A stretch of 13,863 nucleotides of DNA from JAXGPP01 sp964436865 (GCA_964436865.1 CAYTFK010000184.1:1-13863); one strand, 5' to 3'. Positions 7,077 through 13,827 are shown, counted from the first letter of the stretch. A program made the numbers and translations. Notes: generated by a model not told the origin, from the sequence alone.

Positions 7077-8003
7077 ATCGGCCGGCTCCTCCGACGATTC
7101 CCAGTCCAACTCCGGGTGCAGCAGGCGGGCGAAACGTTCCAGCACAAGGATGAACCGCGGACCGGGCACCGTGATGTAGTGCTCGCGGAGGCAATAGACG
7201 CGACCGTGCCGAACGGCGTCGACGTCGGCCAGCATGCGCCAATCGGCCAGCACTTGGGCGTCGGGCATTTCGGGAGCCGCCAGCCCCGCCGAAAGATCGA
7301 GGATCACCTCGGGATCCATCTTGAGGATCCCCTCCATCGACACCAGCGGAAAGGGCATCTCGGGCCCCTGGTAAGCGTTCTGGCCGCCAGCCATCGTCAA
7401 CAGGCGATCGATGTGCCCGTCGTTGCCGGCAACGTAGACGTCTTCGATCTTTCGCTGGCCCAATGTGCGGTCGATCGCACACAGCACACGAGGCCGCGGC
7501 CGGCCCGCGGTCTTCCCGGCGATCCGTTGCATGCGCCGGCGGAGATCGGCTGTGAGCCGTTCGGCCGCCTGCTCGGCGCCGCACTCGCGGCCAATCGTGG
7601 TGATCGACTGAAACAGGCCCTCGACGCTCTGGTGGTTCACCACGAGAGAGCGGAGCCGCAACTGCTTGAGCGCCGGCACCGAACGTTCATGCTCGACGAG
7701 CATCACGACGAGGTCCGGCTCAAGGGTCACGATGGCCTCGACGTTTGGGTCGAGCATTCCGCCGACCTTGGGCAGATCGGCGACCTGGGGCGGGTACTGG
7801 CAGTATCTCGACACGCCCACCACCCGGTCGCCGAGCCCGAGCGCAAACAGCGTTTCGGTCACGCTGGGAGCCAGCGACACGATCCGGCGGTAGACCGGGG
7901 GCGATTCGGGCGGCGAAGCGTCTTCAATCAGCAGGCTTCGCGCCACCAGACTTCCGACCACGACCAGCAGGCAGGCGGCGATGAGGGCGGCTTTGACGCG
8001 CAT
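7008..8003 (-). CDS. BtuF/FhuD-type periplasmic binding protein (cobalamin/metal-chelate class)
   Basis: Encodes 331 residues from the ATG at 8003. A GTG at 8039 would add 12 residues but would place the start inside the hairpin at 8021-8046, so I prefer the ATG. An N-terminal hydrophobic stretch (about 3-25) is a signal peptide or anchor; IAAC at 8-11 is a poor lipobox because the region before it is too short. The mature part has the family order: RRIVSLAPSVTETLFALGLGD (39-59), VVGVSRYCQYPP (61-72), LPKVGGMLDPNVEAIVTLEPDLVV (77-100), VSMEGILKMDPEVILDL (221-237) and VYCLREHYITVPGPR (269-283). This is the helical-backbone, class III binding-protein fold that delivers vitamin B12, haem or ferric siderophores to ABC importers. 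No permease or ATPase gene is adjacent, so the ligand is unknown. The last 30 or so residues extend past the usual end and overlap the convergent gene. Confidence 0.85.
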   Translation of the reverse strand: MRVKAALIAACLLVVVGSLVARSLLIEDASPPESPPVYRRIVSLAPSVTETLFALGLGDRVVGVSRYCQYPPQVADLPKVGGMLDPNVEAIVTLEPDLVVMLVEHERSVPALKQLRLRSLVVNHQSVEGLFQSITTIGRECGAEQAAERLTADLRRRMQRIAGKTAGRPRPRVLCAIDRTLGQRKIEDVYVAGNDGHIDRLLTMAGGQNAYQGPEMPFPLVSMEGILKMDPEVILDLSAGLAAPEMPDAQVLADWRMLADVDAVRHGRVYCLREHYITVPGPRFILVLERFARLLHPELDWESSEEPADLPSRPGNVISGNADDPERHECP

Positions 8004-8009
8004 TGAGTC

Positions 8010-8015
8010 AGTATA
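8010..8015 (-). promoter_or_regulatory. Candidate -10 box for the binding-protein gene
   Basis: TATACT on the minus strand ends 6 nt before the ATG at 8003, so transcription would start at or very near the start codon (leaderless mRNA). There is no ribosome site upstream, which fits. The -35 position (TGCGAT) is a poor match, so this is a weak call. Confidence 0.25.
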
Positions 8016-8020
8016 CAACA

Positions 8021-8046
8021 CGAGCCGGGCGGATCGCACCGGCTCG
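8021..8046 (-). terminator. Candidate intrinsic terminator of the sigma factor gene
   Basis: A perfect 8-bp stem, CGAGCCGG with CCGGCTCG and a 10-nt loop, lies 34 nt after the sigma factor stop. On the minus strand it is followed by TGTTGTAT, a short T-rich tail. Stem strength and position suit a terminator; the T-tract is imperfect. It separates rpoD from the binding-protein gene. Confidence 0.5.
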
Positions 8047-8079
8047 GCGTGTCGTTTGGCTTGTCGACGGAGGCCGCGT

Positions 8080-9669
8080 CTAGTCGAGGAACCCGACCAG
8101 TTCCTGGCTGCGGCTCGGCTGCTGCAGCTTGCGGACGGCCTTGGCTTCGATCTGGCGGATCCGCTCGCGGGTCACTTTGAAGATATGGCCCACTTCCTCC
8201 AGGGTGTAGCTGTAACCGTCGCCAAGCCCATAGCGGAGCTTGATGATCTCGCGCTCGCGATAGCTGAGCGTCTTGAGCACCTTGTTGATCCGCCGGCGGA
8301 GCATTTCCTGGGTCGCGCCGATGGCCGGACTCTCGGCGGTGCCGTCGGGCAGGAGGTCGCCGAAGTGGCTGTCTTCGCTGTTGCCCACGGGCCGGTCGAG
8401 GCTGATCGGGTAGCGGCTCATCGCCAGCACCCGGCGGGTCTCGTCCAGGCAGGTACCGCTGGCGTTGGCGGTCTCCTCAATGGTGGGCTCGCGGCCCAGC
8501 GACTGGAGCAATTGCCGCGAAACGTTTCGCACCCGGCTCATCGTCTCCACCATGTGCACCGGGATGCGGATGGTGCGGCTCTGGTCGGCCACCGCCCGGG
8601 TGATCGCCTGGCGGATCCACCACGTGGCGTAGGTGCAGAACTTGAACCCGCGGCGGTACTCGAACTTGTCGACCGCCCGCATCAAGCCGGCGTTGCCTTC
8701 CTGGATCAGGTCGAGAAAGCTGAGGCCGCGGTTGCGGTACTTCTTGGCGATCGAGACCACCAGCCGCAGATTGCCCTCCGACAGTCCGCGCTTGGCGACC
8801 TGGTACTGGGCGTAGACCTGCTTCAGGGTCTTCACTCGGTTGCGCAGACTGGTAGGCGTCTCCTGCGTATGGCGGAGGATGTTGCGATACTCGATGATCC
8901 AGGCCTCGCGTTCCTTGACGGGGCCGTGGTTGCGCTTGTGTTCGTCAATTCGGGCCTTGAGCTGGTCGACCCGCTGGCTGTATTCGTCAAGGACGCAGAT
9001 CTTCGGTTCCAGCCGCTGGGTCCGCAACCCCAGTTCCTGCAACAGCAGCACCGCCCGCCGCCGCGCCCGCCCGAGGCGCCGCCACGCAGCACGGCGCTGA
9101 GCCATCGGCCGCGATTTGCTCGTGGCCACCCAGTAGTCGCGGCGGTTCCGCTTGAGAATCACCTCGAGCGTCCTGAGGTTCGGGTGCAGTCGCCCCAGGA
9201 TCTGCTCTTTCTCCAAATGGTCGGTCACCGAGACCTGCACCGTACGGTCGAACGGCAGGTCGTTGTCGCGCACCCGCTGCAGGGTCCGCACCGCGTCGCG
9301 CATCACGCAGTCGCATTCCAGCAGGATGCGACGAAACCTCTCGCGGGTGATCTCGATCCGTTTGGCCAGGGCAATTTCTTCCTGGCGTGTGAGCAGCGGA
9401 ATTTCGCCCATCTGGGTGAGGTACATCCGCACCGGATCGTCCGACCAGGATTCGGAGTCGTCGGCGACGAAAAGTTCGTCCGACTCCAGGTCAGTCTCCT
9501 CCTCCGACCCGTCCCCGCTCAGATCCAGATCGTCATCGAGATCGTCGTCGTGCAGGTCTTCCAGGTCATCGACATCCTTGTCGTCCAGGCTGAGATGGTC
9601 GTCCTCGAGGTCGGCATGAACTGCCCTGACATCTGCCAATTCGTCCAGCAATACATCTGCGTCGTACAA
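8080..9669 (-). CDS. rpoD: RNA polymerase principal sigma factor (RpoD/SigA type)
   Basis: Encodes 529 residues from a TTG at 9669 with AGGAG 7 nt upstream. The frame stays open to an ATG at 9786, but those 39 extra codons give an Arg-rich stretch unlike sigma N-termini. Domains from the TTG: an Asp/Glu-rich segment (about 10-80) where region 1.1 would be; region 1.2 (75-107, DDPVRMYLTQMGEIPLLTRQEE); a basic non-conserved insertion (about 108-296); region 2 (297-376) with the core-binding and -10 recognition helices (FLDLIQEGNAGLMRAVDKFE, FCTYATWWIRQAITRAV); region 3 (about 377-456); and region 4 (about 461-526) with the -35 helix-turn-helix (LEEVGHIFKVTRERIRQIEAK). It directs core polymerase to housekeeping promoters. 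All DNA-contact motifs are intact, so it should be functional. Planctomycetes can carry more than one such gene, so 'principal' is inferred from region completeness. Confidence 0.95.
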   Translation of the reverse strand: MYDADVLLDELADVRAVHADLEDDHLSLDDKDVDDLEDLHDDDLDDDLDLSGDGSEEETDLESDELFVADDSESWSDDPVRMYLTQMGEIPLLTRQEEIALAKRIEITRERFRRILLECDCVMRDAVRTLQRVRDNDLPFDRTVQVSVTDHLEKEQILGRLHPNLRTLEVILKRNRRDYWVATSKSRPMAQRRAAWRRLGRARRRAVLLLQELGLRTQRLEPKICVLDEYSQRVDQLKARIDEHKRNHGPVKEREAWIIEYRNILRHTQETPTSLRNRVKTLKQVYAQYQVAKRGLSEGNLRLVVSIAKKYRNRGLSFLDLIQEGNAGLMRAVDKFEYRRGFKFCTYATWWIRQAITRAVADQSRTIRIPVHMVETMSRVRNVSRQLLQSLGREPTIEETANASGTCLDETRRVLAMSRYPISLDRPVGNSEDSHFGDLLPDGTAESPAIGATQEMLRRRINKVLKTLSYREREIIKLRYGLGDGYSYTLEEVGHIFKVTRERIRQIEAKAVRKLQQPSRSQELVGFLD

Positions 9670-9676
9670 TGCAGAT

Positions 9677-9681
9677 CTCCT
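9677..9681 (-). promoter_or_regulatory. Ribosome binding site that sets the TTG start of the sigma factor
   Basis: AGGAG on the minus strand is 7 nt before the TTG at 9669. The upstream ATG at 9786 has no comparable site. It is the main reason for choosing the shorter protein. Confidence 0.6.
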
Positions 9682-10203
9682 AGGATTGACTACGAATGCA
9701 CAAACCCCCCGTGGAGATCGCAGAGCAAATGAGCGCGAGACCGCGTGGCACCGAGGCAGAATTCGGGCGAGGGCCTCCGGCAGCATGGCACGGACCGGAC
9801 TGGCTCATTTCCCTTCCCCACACAGCTACTTCCCCAACGCGTGGCGGCGGCAGGCCACAGACTAATCTACCACCGAATTGTTCGAGTGGTCGCAGAACTC
9901 AAGATTTGGCAAGAGGTTCGGTCTATGGCAAAGAGACCGTCTTCGTCCAGAATACCCAGAGTATCCAGATTGTCAGTCGTCCCCCGGCGACTCGTTGCTG
10001 TCTCTCGGTTGCCTTGGTCGGATACCGCCACTACCGAGGCAAACCAGTTGTTGAGAACTTGGCGCCACGATGCTACAACAACGACGCGCGATCTCTGGAT
10101 ATGCGAGCCCCAGCGACACTTTTGGAAAGGTGGGGAAGCCAGGGCTTTCCTACCGCGGGACGCCTCATCATTCGAGGCTGGTAGTGTGGGGGCTGGTACT
10201 TAA

Positions 10204-10231
10204 ATTGTAATCGTCTTCAGGTGTCGGTCCA
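10204..10231 (-). promoter_or_regulatory. Weak candidate promoter upstream of the sigma factor
   Basis: The minus strand reads TGGACC (4 of 6), 16 nt, TACAAT (5 of 6). It would give a leader of about 530 nt before the sigma factor start, which is long, so another start site nearer the gene may exist. It could instead serve a small RNA in this spacer. Confidence 0.2.
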
Positions 10232-10488
10232 GGGTTGCTTCAGGAATTCCCCTAAAAATAAACTGTTACATTGCTCGTTATGGTTCAGCCTGGGTGAAAT
10301 AGACATTGCCAGGAAAAGAGTACCCCACCTTTAAGAAGACGCGCACAACGGGCTAGATCCGATCGTTCCCCCCGTTCAGGCTGACAGCGGCTCCAGTCGC
10401 CCCGAGCCTCGCATCGAATGCTGGGGTAGGCTAAACTGCAACCATCGCCGGACATCCGCCCACCCCAGGTGACTTGAAACCGAATCGC

Positions 10489-11070
10489 ATGACCGCAAAG
10501 TACCTTCTACCCTGCAAGTGCGGCAAGGAAATTCCTGTGGAACTGCGGCAAGCCGGTCAGCAGGTCCGCTGTGAATGCGGGGCGGAACACGAAGTCCCCA
10601 AAATGCAGGACCTGCGCCAACTGAAACGCGCCGATGTCCCACAGCCGGCACTCAAGCCAGTGACAAGACGCCGCTGGGGGCGCCGCCAGCGATTGCTCGT
10701 CGTAGGAGGAGTTCTGGTACTCCTGTCCGTACTCCTGGGGGTGTACCTTTACGGCCGCGAGCCGCAGTTGAACGTAGAATCCCTCCGTCCGTGGCAGACC
10801 GTTCAGGTGTGGGAACAGTTTCGCGGCGGTTTGCACGGACGACTGCCCACGGAGCGGGCCTACGAAGACGAACTCCAGAAGCACCGTCGCTGGGTATACG
10901 TGACCGTGGTACTGGGGAGCCTCGGCGTACTGACGATGCTCAGTTCGCTGTTTGTCTCGGCTGGCCCGCCGACGCGGCGACCTGCCGGCTCTGCACCGGC
11001 CGGGAGTCCCGCCGATCCGACGGCCGACGAACGTGCCGGCCGAAAACGTTCCCGCCCGCGACCAGGCTAA
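10489..11070 (+). CDS. Zinc-ribbon membrane protein, planctomycete-type hypothetical
   Basis: Encodes 193 residues from the ATG at 10489; a TTG five codons upstream is possible but has AGGTG too close to it. Residues 5-43 form a compact zinc ribbon with paired cysteines C9-x-C11 and C28-x-C30 (YLLPCKCGKEIPVELRQAGQQVRCECG, shown here in short motifs CKCG and CECG). This resembles N-terminal modules I associate with planctomycete hypothetical proteins. A basic linker is followed by a membrane helix at about 69-88 (LLVVGGVLVLLSVLLGVYLY). A soluble loop rich in W, R and E follows, then a second helix at about 136-158 and a disordered Pro/Arg-rich tail. The metal site is inferred from cysteine spacing, and no enzymatic function is suggested. 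Its stop codon overlaps that of the convergent methyltransferase gene by 4 nt. Confidence 0.8.
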   Translation: MTAKYLLPCKCGKEIPVELRQAGQQVRCECGAEHEVPKMQDLRQLKRADVPQPALKPVTRRRWGRRQRLLVVGGVLVLLSVLLGVYLYGREPQLNVESLRPWQTVQVWEQFRGGLHGRLPTERAYEDELQKHRRWVYVTVVLGSLGVLTMLSSLFVSAGPPTRRPAGSAPAGSPADPTADERAGRKRSRPRPG

Positions 11071-11846
11071 CGCTTGCGGAGCACGAAGACGACATCTTCC
11101 GTGTTGCCGCGGACTCGGATCGGACGAGCGGCATCGTAGGTGAAGTCGTACGTCTCGGCGACTTCGAACTCGGCGACTCGATTCAACAGCCCGTCGAACT
11201 CGGCCGCCGTGTAGGTGCGGAACGAGAGTTCGTCCTCCAGGCGGTACTGCCGCCGCGGCGTTTCGATCTCGAACACGAAGCCTACCCGTTCCCGGCGCTG
11301 CCGGCGGTCGACGGCAATCGACCACATCGACGACTGCACCTTCAAGTGCCCCCGCCGAGCTGACCAGTATTCGGAATCGTCGGCACGCCGCCGGTTCGGC
11401 GTGAGATGCAGACCGAGCACGTACAGCCCTCCCTGGGCCAGCGCCGCCGCGACGCACCGCAGATGCTCCTCCGCCGCCTGCTCGCTTTCCAGATGGCGGA
11501 ACGAGTTGATGGTGTTGAAAGCCGCGTCTACCTTCCGCTTCAAACGGAAGGCTGCCATGTCGCCGACCTCGACGCGGGCCGCCAGACCGTGGCGTTCAAA
11601 CCGTGCGTTGCAGTAAGCGACCGCCTTGGGATTGAGATCGTTGCCGCACACTTCGTAGCCTGCTGCGGCAAACCTCAACAACAGCCGGCCCGTGCCGCAC
11701 GCCGGCTCGAACAACCGTTGCACGCTCCGCCCGGCGTGCTTCTCGAAACAGTGGCGCAGGAAGTTGAATTCGGCCCTCCAATCGGAGCCGAAAAGCAAGT
11801 CGTAGTACTTCGGGTAGTCGTACAGGTTTCCGCGGATGACTTCCAT
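11067..11846 (-). CDS. Class I SAM-dependent methyltransferase
   Basis: Encodes 259 residues. I chose the ATG at 11846 because the protein there begins MEVIRGNLYDYPKYYDLLFG, a usual methyltransferase opening. The frame continues 92 codons upstream, but that part is Arg/Ser-rich and overlaps the intergenic promoter region. Motif I is LFEPACGTGRLLLRFA (45-60), followed by the acidic ribose-binding position in VCGNDLNP (66-73, D70). Motif II-like GDMAAF is at 95-100, motif III-like KVDAAFNTINSF at 105-116 and the post-III strand GGLYVLGLHL at 139-148. About 165-235 is a beta-rich substrate-side cap with an acidic and aromatic tail. The target (small molecule, protein or RNA) cannot be told. The likely -10 box is at 11896-11901. 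It is convergent with the zinc-ribbon gene. Confidence 0.88.
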   Translation of the reverse strand: MEVIRGNLYDYPKYYDLLFGSDWRAEFNFLRHCFEKHAGRSVQRLFEPACGTGRLLLRFAAAGYEVCGNDLNPKAVAYCNARFERHGLAARVEVGDMAAFRLKRKVDAAFNTINSFRHLESEQAAEEHLRCVAAALAQGGLYVLGLHLTPNRRRADDSEYWSARRGHLKVQSSMWSIAVDRRQRRERVGFVFEIETPRRQYRLEDELSFRTYTAAEFDGLLNRVAEFEVAETYDFTYDAARPIRVRGNTEDVVFVLRKR

Positions 11847-11895
11847 CGTGCGAGTGCCCAGTTCCCTCCGGTGCCGTCGAGCCAACGCGGGCCGA

Positions 11896-11901
11896 ATTGT
11901 A
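11896..11901 (-). promoter_or_regulatory. Candidate -10 box for the methyltransferase gene
   Basis: TACAAT (5 of 6) on the minus strand lies 50 nt before the ATG at 11846, a normal promoter distance. The best -35 (CTGGCA) needs a 19-nt spacer, so support is modest. Confidence 0.25.
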
Positions 11902-11985
11902 CCCCATGTTGCGCCCTGCCTGCCAGCGGTTGTTGGTCCTTGCATTGAAAGCGAACGCTGAGGCAGCGTTTGACACCGTAAATTC

Positions 11986-12048
11986 CGGCTCCGCTGCGCG
12001 TGAGCCCCGTTCCTTTTCGATTCCAGGCTCGATAGAATCGCGGAGCCG
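11986..12048. repeat. Nested inverted repeats between the methyltransferase and DUF1080 genes
   Basis: The outer arms CGGCTCCGC (11986-11994) and GCGGAGCCG (12040-12048) are a perfect 9-bp inverted repeat. Inside lie GAGCC/GGCTC (12002-12006, 12026-12030) and CGATTC/GAATCG (12018-12023, 12035-12040). The last two overlap in part and could form alternative stems. A -10-like TAGAAT (12033-12038) touches the right outer arm. Confidence 0.5.
12033..12038 (+). promoter_or_regulatory. Candidate -10 box for the DUF1080 gene
   Basis: TAGAAT matches 5 of 6 consensus positions and lies 65 nt before the ATG at 12104. The matching -35 (TTCCTT at 17 nt) is poor. A perfect TTGACA at 11970-11975 is too far upstream to pair with it. 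Confidence 0.25.
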
Positions 12049-12087
12049 CGCCTGCTTGTGCTGACCTCAACCGATCCCGCCGCCAAG

Positions 12088-12093
12088 AAGGAG
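12088..12093 (+). promoter_or_regulatory. Ribosome binding site of the DUF1080 gene
   Basis: AAGGAG lies 10 nt before the ATG at 12104 and 7 nt before an adjacent in-frame GTG at 12101. Either start gives almost the same protein. Confidence 0.6.
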
Positions 12094-12103
12094 CCCGCCC
12101 GTG

Positions 12104-12652
12104 ATGCTTCGCGCACTTCCATTCGTCAGCCTGGTGCTTCTGACATTGCCTCTGCTGCACGGTGACGAACCGGCCGCGACCGAACCAGGCTTTGTCCGGC
12201 TCGACAACGGCCGCGACCTGGCCGATTGGCTGGGAAACAAGGGGAACTGGAGCGTCCGCGACGGCGCAATTCACCTCGACGCGCAGACGCCGGGCGGGTC
12301 GATCTTCCACGCCAAGACGCACAGCCGCAACTGCATCATCCGCGTGCAATACCGTGCTTCGTTCGCCGCCGACTCGGGCGTCTTCCTCCACGGCGGGCAG
12401 TTCCAGGTCCGCGACTATCCCAACTCGCTCCCCGACACGATGCCGTTTGCTCCCTACGCCCGACCCGCGGGTCAATGGAACGACCTGGAGTTCGATGTCA
12501 CCGATGGTGTCGCTGTGGTGACGCTCAACGGACACGTCATCGCCCGGGGTTGGACCATCGGCGACAAGCCCGACCGCGGCGTGGGCCTGCAGAAGGAAAC
12601 CGGCGACTTCGACTACCGCAACATCCGGCTCAAGGAGAAGCAGGGCGGCTGA
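12104..12652 (+). CDS. Secreted DUF1080 (3-keto-disaccharide hydrolase-like) protein
   Basis: Encodes 182 residues (183 if the GTG at 12101 is used). Residues 1-20 are a Sec signal peptide, so the product is exported. The rest is one concanavalin-like beta-sandwich of the DUF1080 type (Pfam PF06439): opening FVRLDNGRDLADWLG (30-44), WSVRDGAIHLD (49-59), the family core DSGVFLHGGQFQVRDYPNS (90-108) and WNDLEFDVTDGVAVVTLNGHVIARG (125-149). The length is about one domain with no extra module. Some family members cleave 3-keto-glycosides, and planctomycetes carry many paralogues; which sugar this one binds or cuts cannot be seen, and a purely binding role is possible. The gene is monocistronic by position: divergent from the methyltransferase, convergent with the epimerase-like gene. 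Confidence 0.85.
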   Translation: MLRALPFVSLVLLTLPLLHGDEPAATEPGFVRLDNGRDLADWLGNKGNWSVRDGAIHLDAQTPGGSIFHAKTHSRNCIIRVQYRASFAADSGVFLHGGQFQVRDYPNSLPDTMPFAPYARPAGQWNDLEFDVTDGVAVVTLNGHVIARGWTIGDKPDRGVGLQKETGDFDYRNIRLKEKQGG

Positions 12653-12669
12653 GCGCTTTTCGTGCTTTC

Positions 12670-12690
12670 GTGCGGCCACCCCGGCCGCAC
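12670..12690. terminator. GC-rich hairpin between convergent genes
   Basis: A perfect 8-bp stem, GTGCGGCC/GGCCGCAC, with a 5-nt loop sits 18 nt after the DUF1080 stop and about 80 nt after the epimerase-like stop on the other strand. Neither side has a T-tract, so it may only assist termination. It could serve both genes. Confidence 0.35.
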
Positions 12691-12772
12691 CGCCGCTGGA
12701 CGTCATGACTTGCCGCGCTGCCGTCGCCGCTTTACTTCGGCAGGCGCAACGCCGGCGCCACCAGGCCCACGA

Positions 12773-13816
12773 TCAGAACTGGCCGTCGCGGGTCTGAAAG
12801 TGCGTTGGCTTGCCGTGGGTCGGGCCCCCGCGCTCGAGCCAGTCGGCAATCCACACGATCATCTGTTCGACGCTGACGCTCGGCGGGCCAAAGAGCCCCA
12901 CGGCCTTCGACGGGTTGCTCAGGAAGGCGTCGGGCGATTCGCTGCCCGTGAATTGCACCGGCTTGCCGAAACGCGCGGCGAACTGCTCGGCAATCTCTCG
13001 GACGCTCAACGTCTCAGGTCCGGCGACATTGACGATGAACGGCGGCGAGGCAACGTGTTCCAGCGCGCCAAGCGTCATGGCGTTCGAGTCTCCCTGCCAG
13101 ATCGCATTGAAATAGCCCATCGTCAGGTCGACCGGCCGCCCGGCGAGGACCTGCTGCGCAATGTCGACCATGATGCCGTAGCGCATCTCGTGCGCGTAAT
13201 TGAGCCGCACCAGCGCGGTCGGCATCACCCGGCTCTGGCTGAAATGGGAAAGAATCCGTTCCCGGCCCAGGCAGCTCATGGCGTAGTCGCCCACCGGTCC
13301 CGGCGGATCGGTTTCTACTGACCCGCCGCTGTCGGCGGGCATCATGCGATACACATTGCCGGTCGAATAGGAGACAAACCTGCTGCCGGCGTACTTCTCG
13401 GCGACGAGGCCGGGCAGGTAGGCATTCATCGCCCAGGTCATCGGCTCCTGGCCGGTCGAGCCGAACTTCATCGCCGCCAGGTAGAGCACATTGGGCGCAT
13501 CGGGCAGCGACTCGAGTTGCCGGCGATCCAAGAGATCGCACGAGATCGTCTCGACGCCCACATCCTCGAGCAAGTCGCGGAGCGCCCGGTTTGAAAACCG
13601 CGAGACGCCGATCACGCGTCGGCGGACGCCCGCCTCGTCACTGGCCCGCCGCGCCATGCGCGCCAGGCTCGGCCCGGTCTTCCCGCCCACTCCCAGCACG
13701 ATCAGATCGCCCGGTACACGAGCCATGGTCTGGATCACGCCCGGCGTTGGCCGGCTCAACACGTCTTCAAGCTGCTTGACGCTTTCAAGTGTGGCGGGCA
13801 AGTCGTTCGTGCTCAT
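12773..13816 (-). CDS. NAD-dependent epimerase/dehydratase-like protein lacking the catalytic lysine
   Basis: Encodes 347 residues. The start is set by AAGGAG 5 nt before the ATG at 13816. Residues 37-140 form a Rossmann fold with dinucleotide loop LGVGGKTGPS (41-50), VIGVSRFS (68-75), an acidic CDLLD (93-97) and the NAG-like position LYLAAMKFG (111-119). The active-site region keeps the Ser side (SYSTGNVY, 149-156) and the tyrosine (Y178), but YxxxK reads YAMSC, so Cys182 replaces the lysine. GDYAMSCLGRERI is otherwise aligned as in extended short-chain dehydrogenases. The C-terminal part (about 225-330) keeps the substrate-domain features (IVNVAGPETLSVREIAEQFAARFGKPV). The substrate is probably a nucleotide sugar or related compound, which is inference. 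It could be catalytically altered or a binding/regulatory form. The gene is the first minus-strand gene near the window end. Confidence 0.85.
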   Translation of the reverse strand: MSTNDLPATLESVKQLEDVLSRPTPGVIQTMARVPGDLIVLGVGGKTGPSLARMARRASDEAGVRRRVIGVSRFSNRALRDLLEDVGVETISCDLLDRRQLESLPDAPNVLYLAAMKFGSTGQEPMTWAMNAYLPGLVAEKYAGSRFVSYSTGNVYRMMPADSGGSVETDPPGPVGDYAMSCLGRERILSHFSQSRVMPTALVRLNYAHEMRYGIMVDIAQQVLAGRPVDLTMGYFNAIWQGDSNAMTLGALEHVASPPFIVNVAGPETLSVREIAEQFAARFGKPVQFTGSESPDAFLSNPSKAVGLFGPPSVSVEQMIVWIADWLERGGPTHGKPTHFQTRDGQF

Positions 13817-13821
13817 GGCGT

Positions 13822-13827
13822 CTCCTT
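13822..13827 (-). promoter_or_regulatory. Ribosome binding site of the epimerase-like gene
   Basis: AAGGAG on the minus strand is 5 nt before the ATG at 13816, a strong site that fixes the start. Confidence 0.75.

Larger units (their letters stand above)
9670..10488. other. Long intergenic region, lower GC, structured, no convincing gene
   Basis: The 819 nt between the divergent sigma factor and zinc-ribbon genes hold no recognisable gene. Two plus-strand frames stay open (9696-10184 and 9745-10203), but they overlap each other, resemble no family and use codons such as AGA and ATA that the neighbours avoid. Base composition falls at about 9860-10350, with an AT-rich patch at 10198-10345. 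Hairpins are visible: GGAAAG/CTTTCC (10124-10150), CTACC..GCCTC/GAGGC..GGTAG (just after it, to about 10186) and AGCCT..GCAT/ATGC..AGGCT (10405-10432). A weak minus-strand promoter (TGGACC, 16 nt, TACAAT; 10231-10204) points toward the sigma factor. It probably contains both promoters, and possibly a small RNA or the remains of a decayed gene. Confidence 0.55.

Noticed and set aside
7981..9732. Plus-strand open frame of 583 codons opposite the sigma factor
   Set aside because: It is a mirror of a highly biased, clearly real minus-strand gene. Its product is Leu/His/Gln-rich with no family features.
9696..10203. Overlapping plus-strand frames of 162 and 152 codons upstream of rpoD
   Set aside because: They have no family features and use AGA and ATA codons unlike the neighbours. 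A real small gene cannot be fully excluded.
10507..11457. Minus-strand frame of 316 codons across the zinc-ribbon and methyltransferase genes
   Set aside because: It overlaps two genes with clear family motifs, and its product is Arg-rich and featureless.
11970..11975. Perfect TTGACA -35-like hexamer
   Set aside because: No -10 box lies 15-19 nt downstream, and the nearest good one is 57 nt away.
12011..12030. TTCGATTCC string resembling a tRNA T-loop
   Set aside because: The flanking bases do not form a T-stem, and no anticodon or acceptor arms are present nearby.
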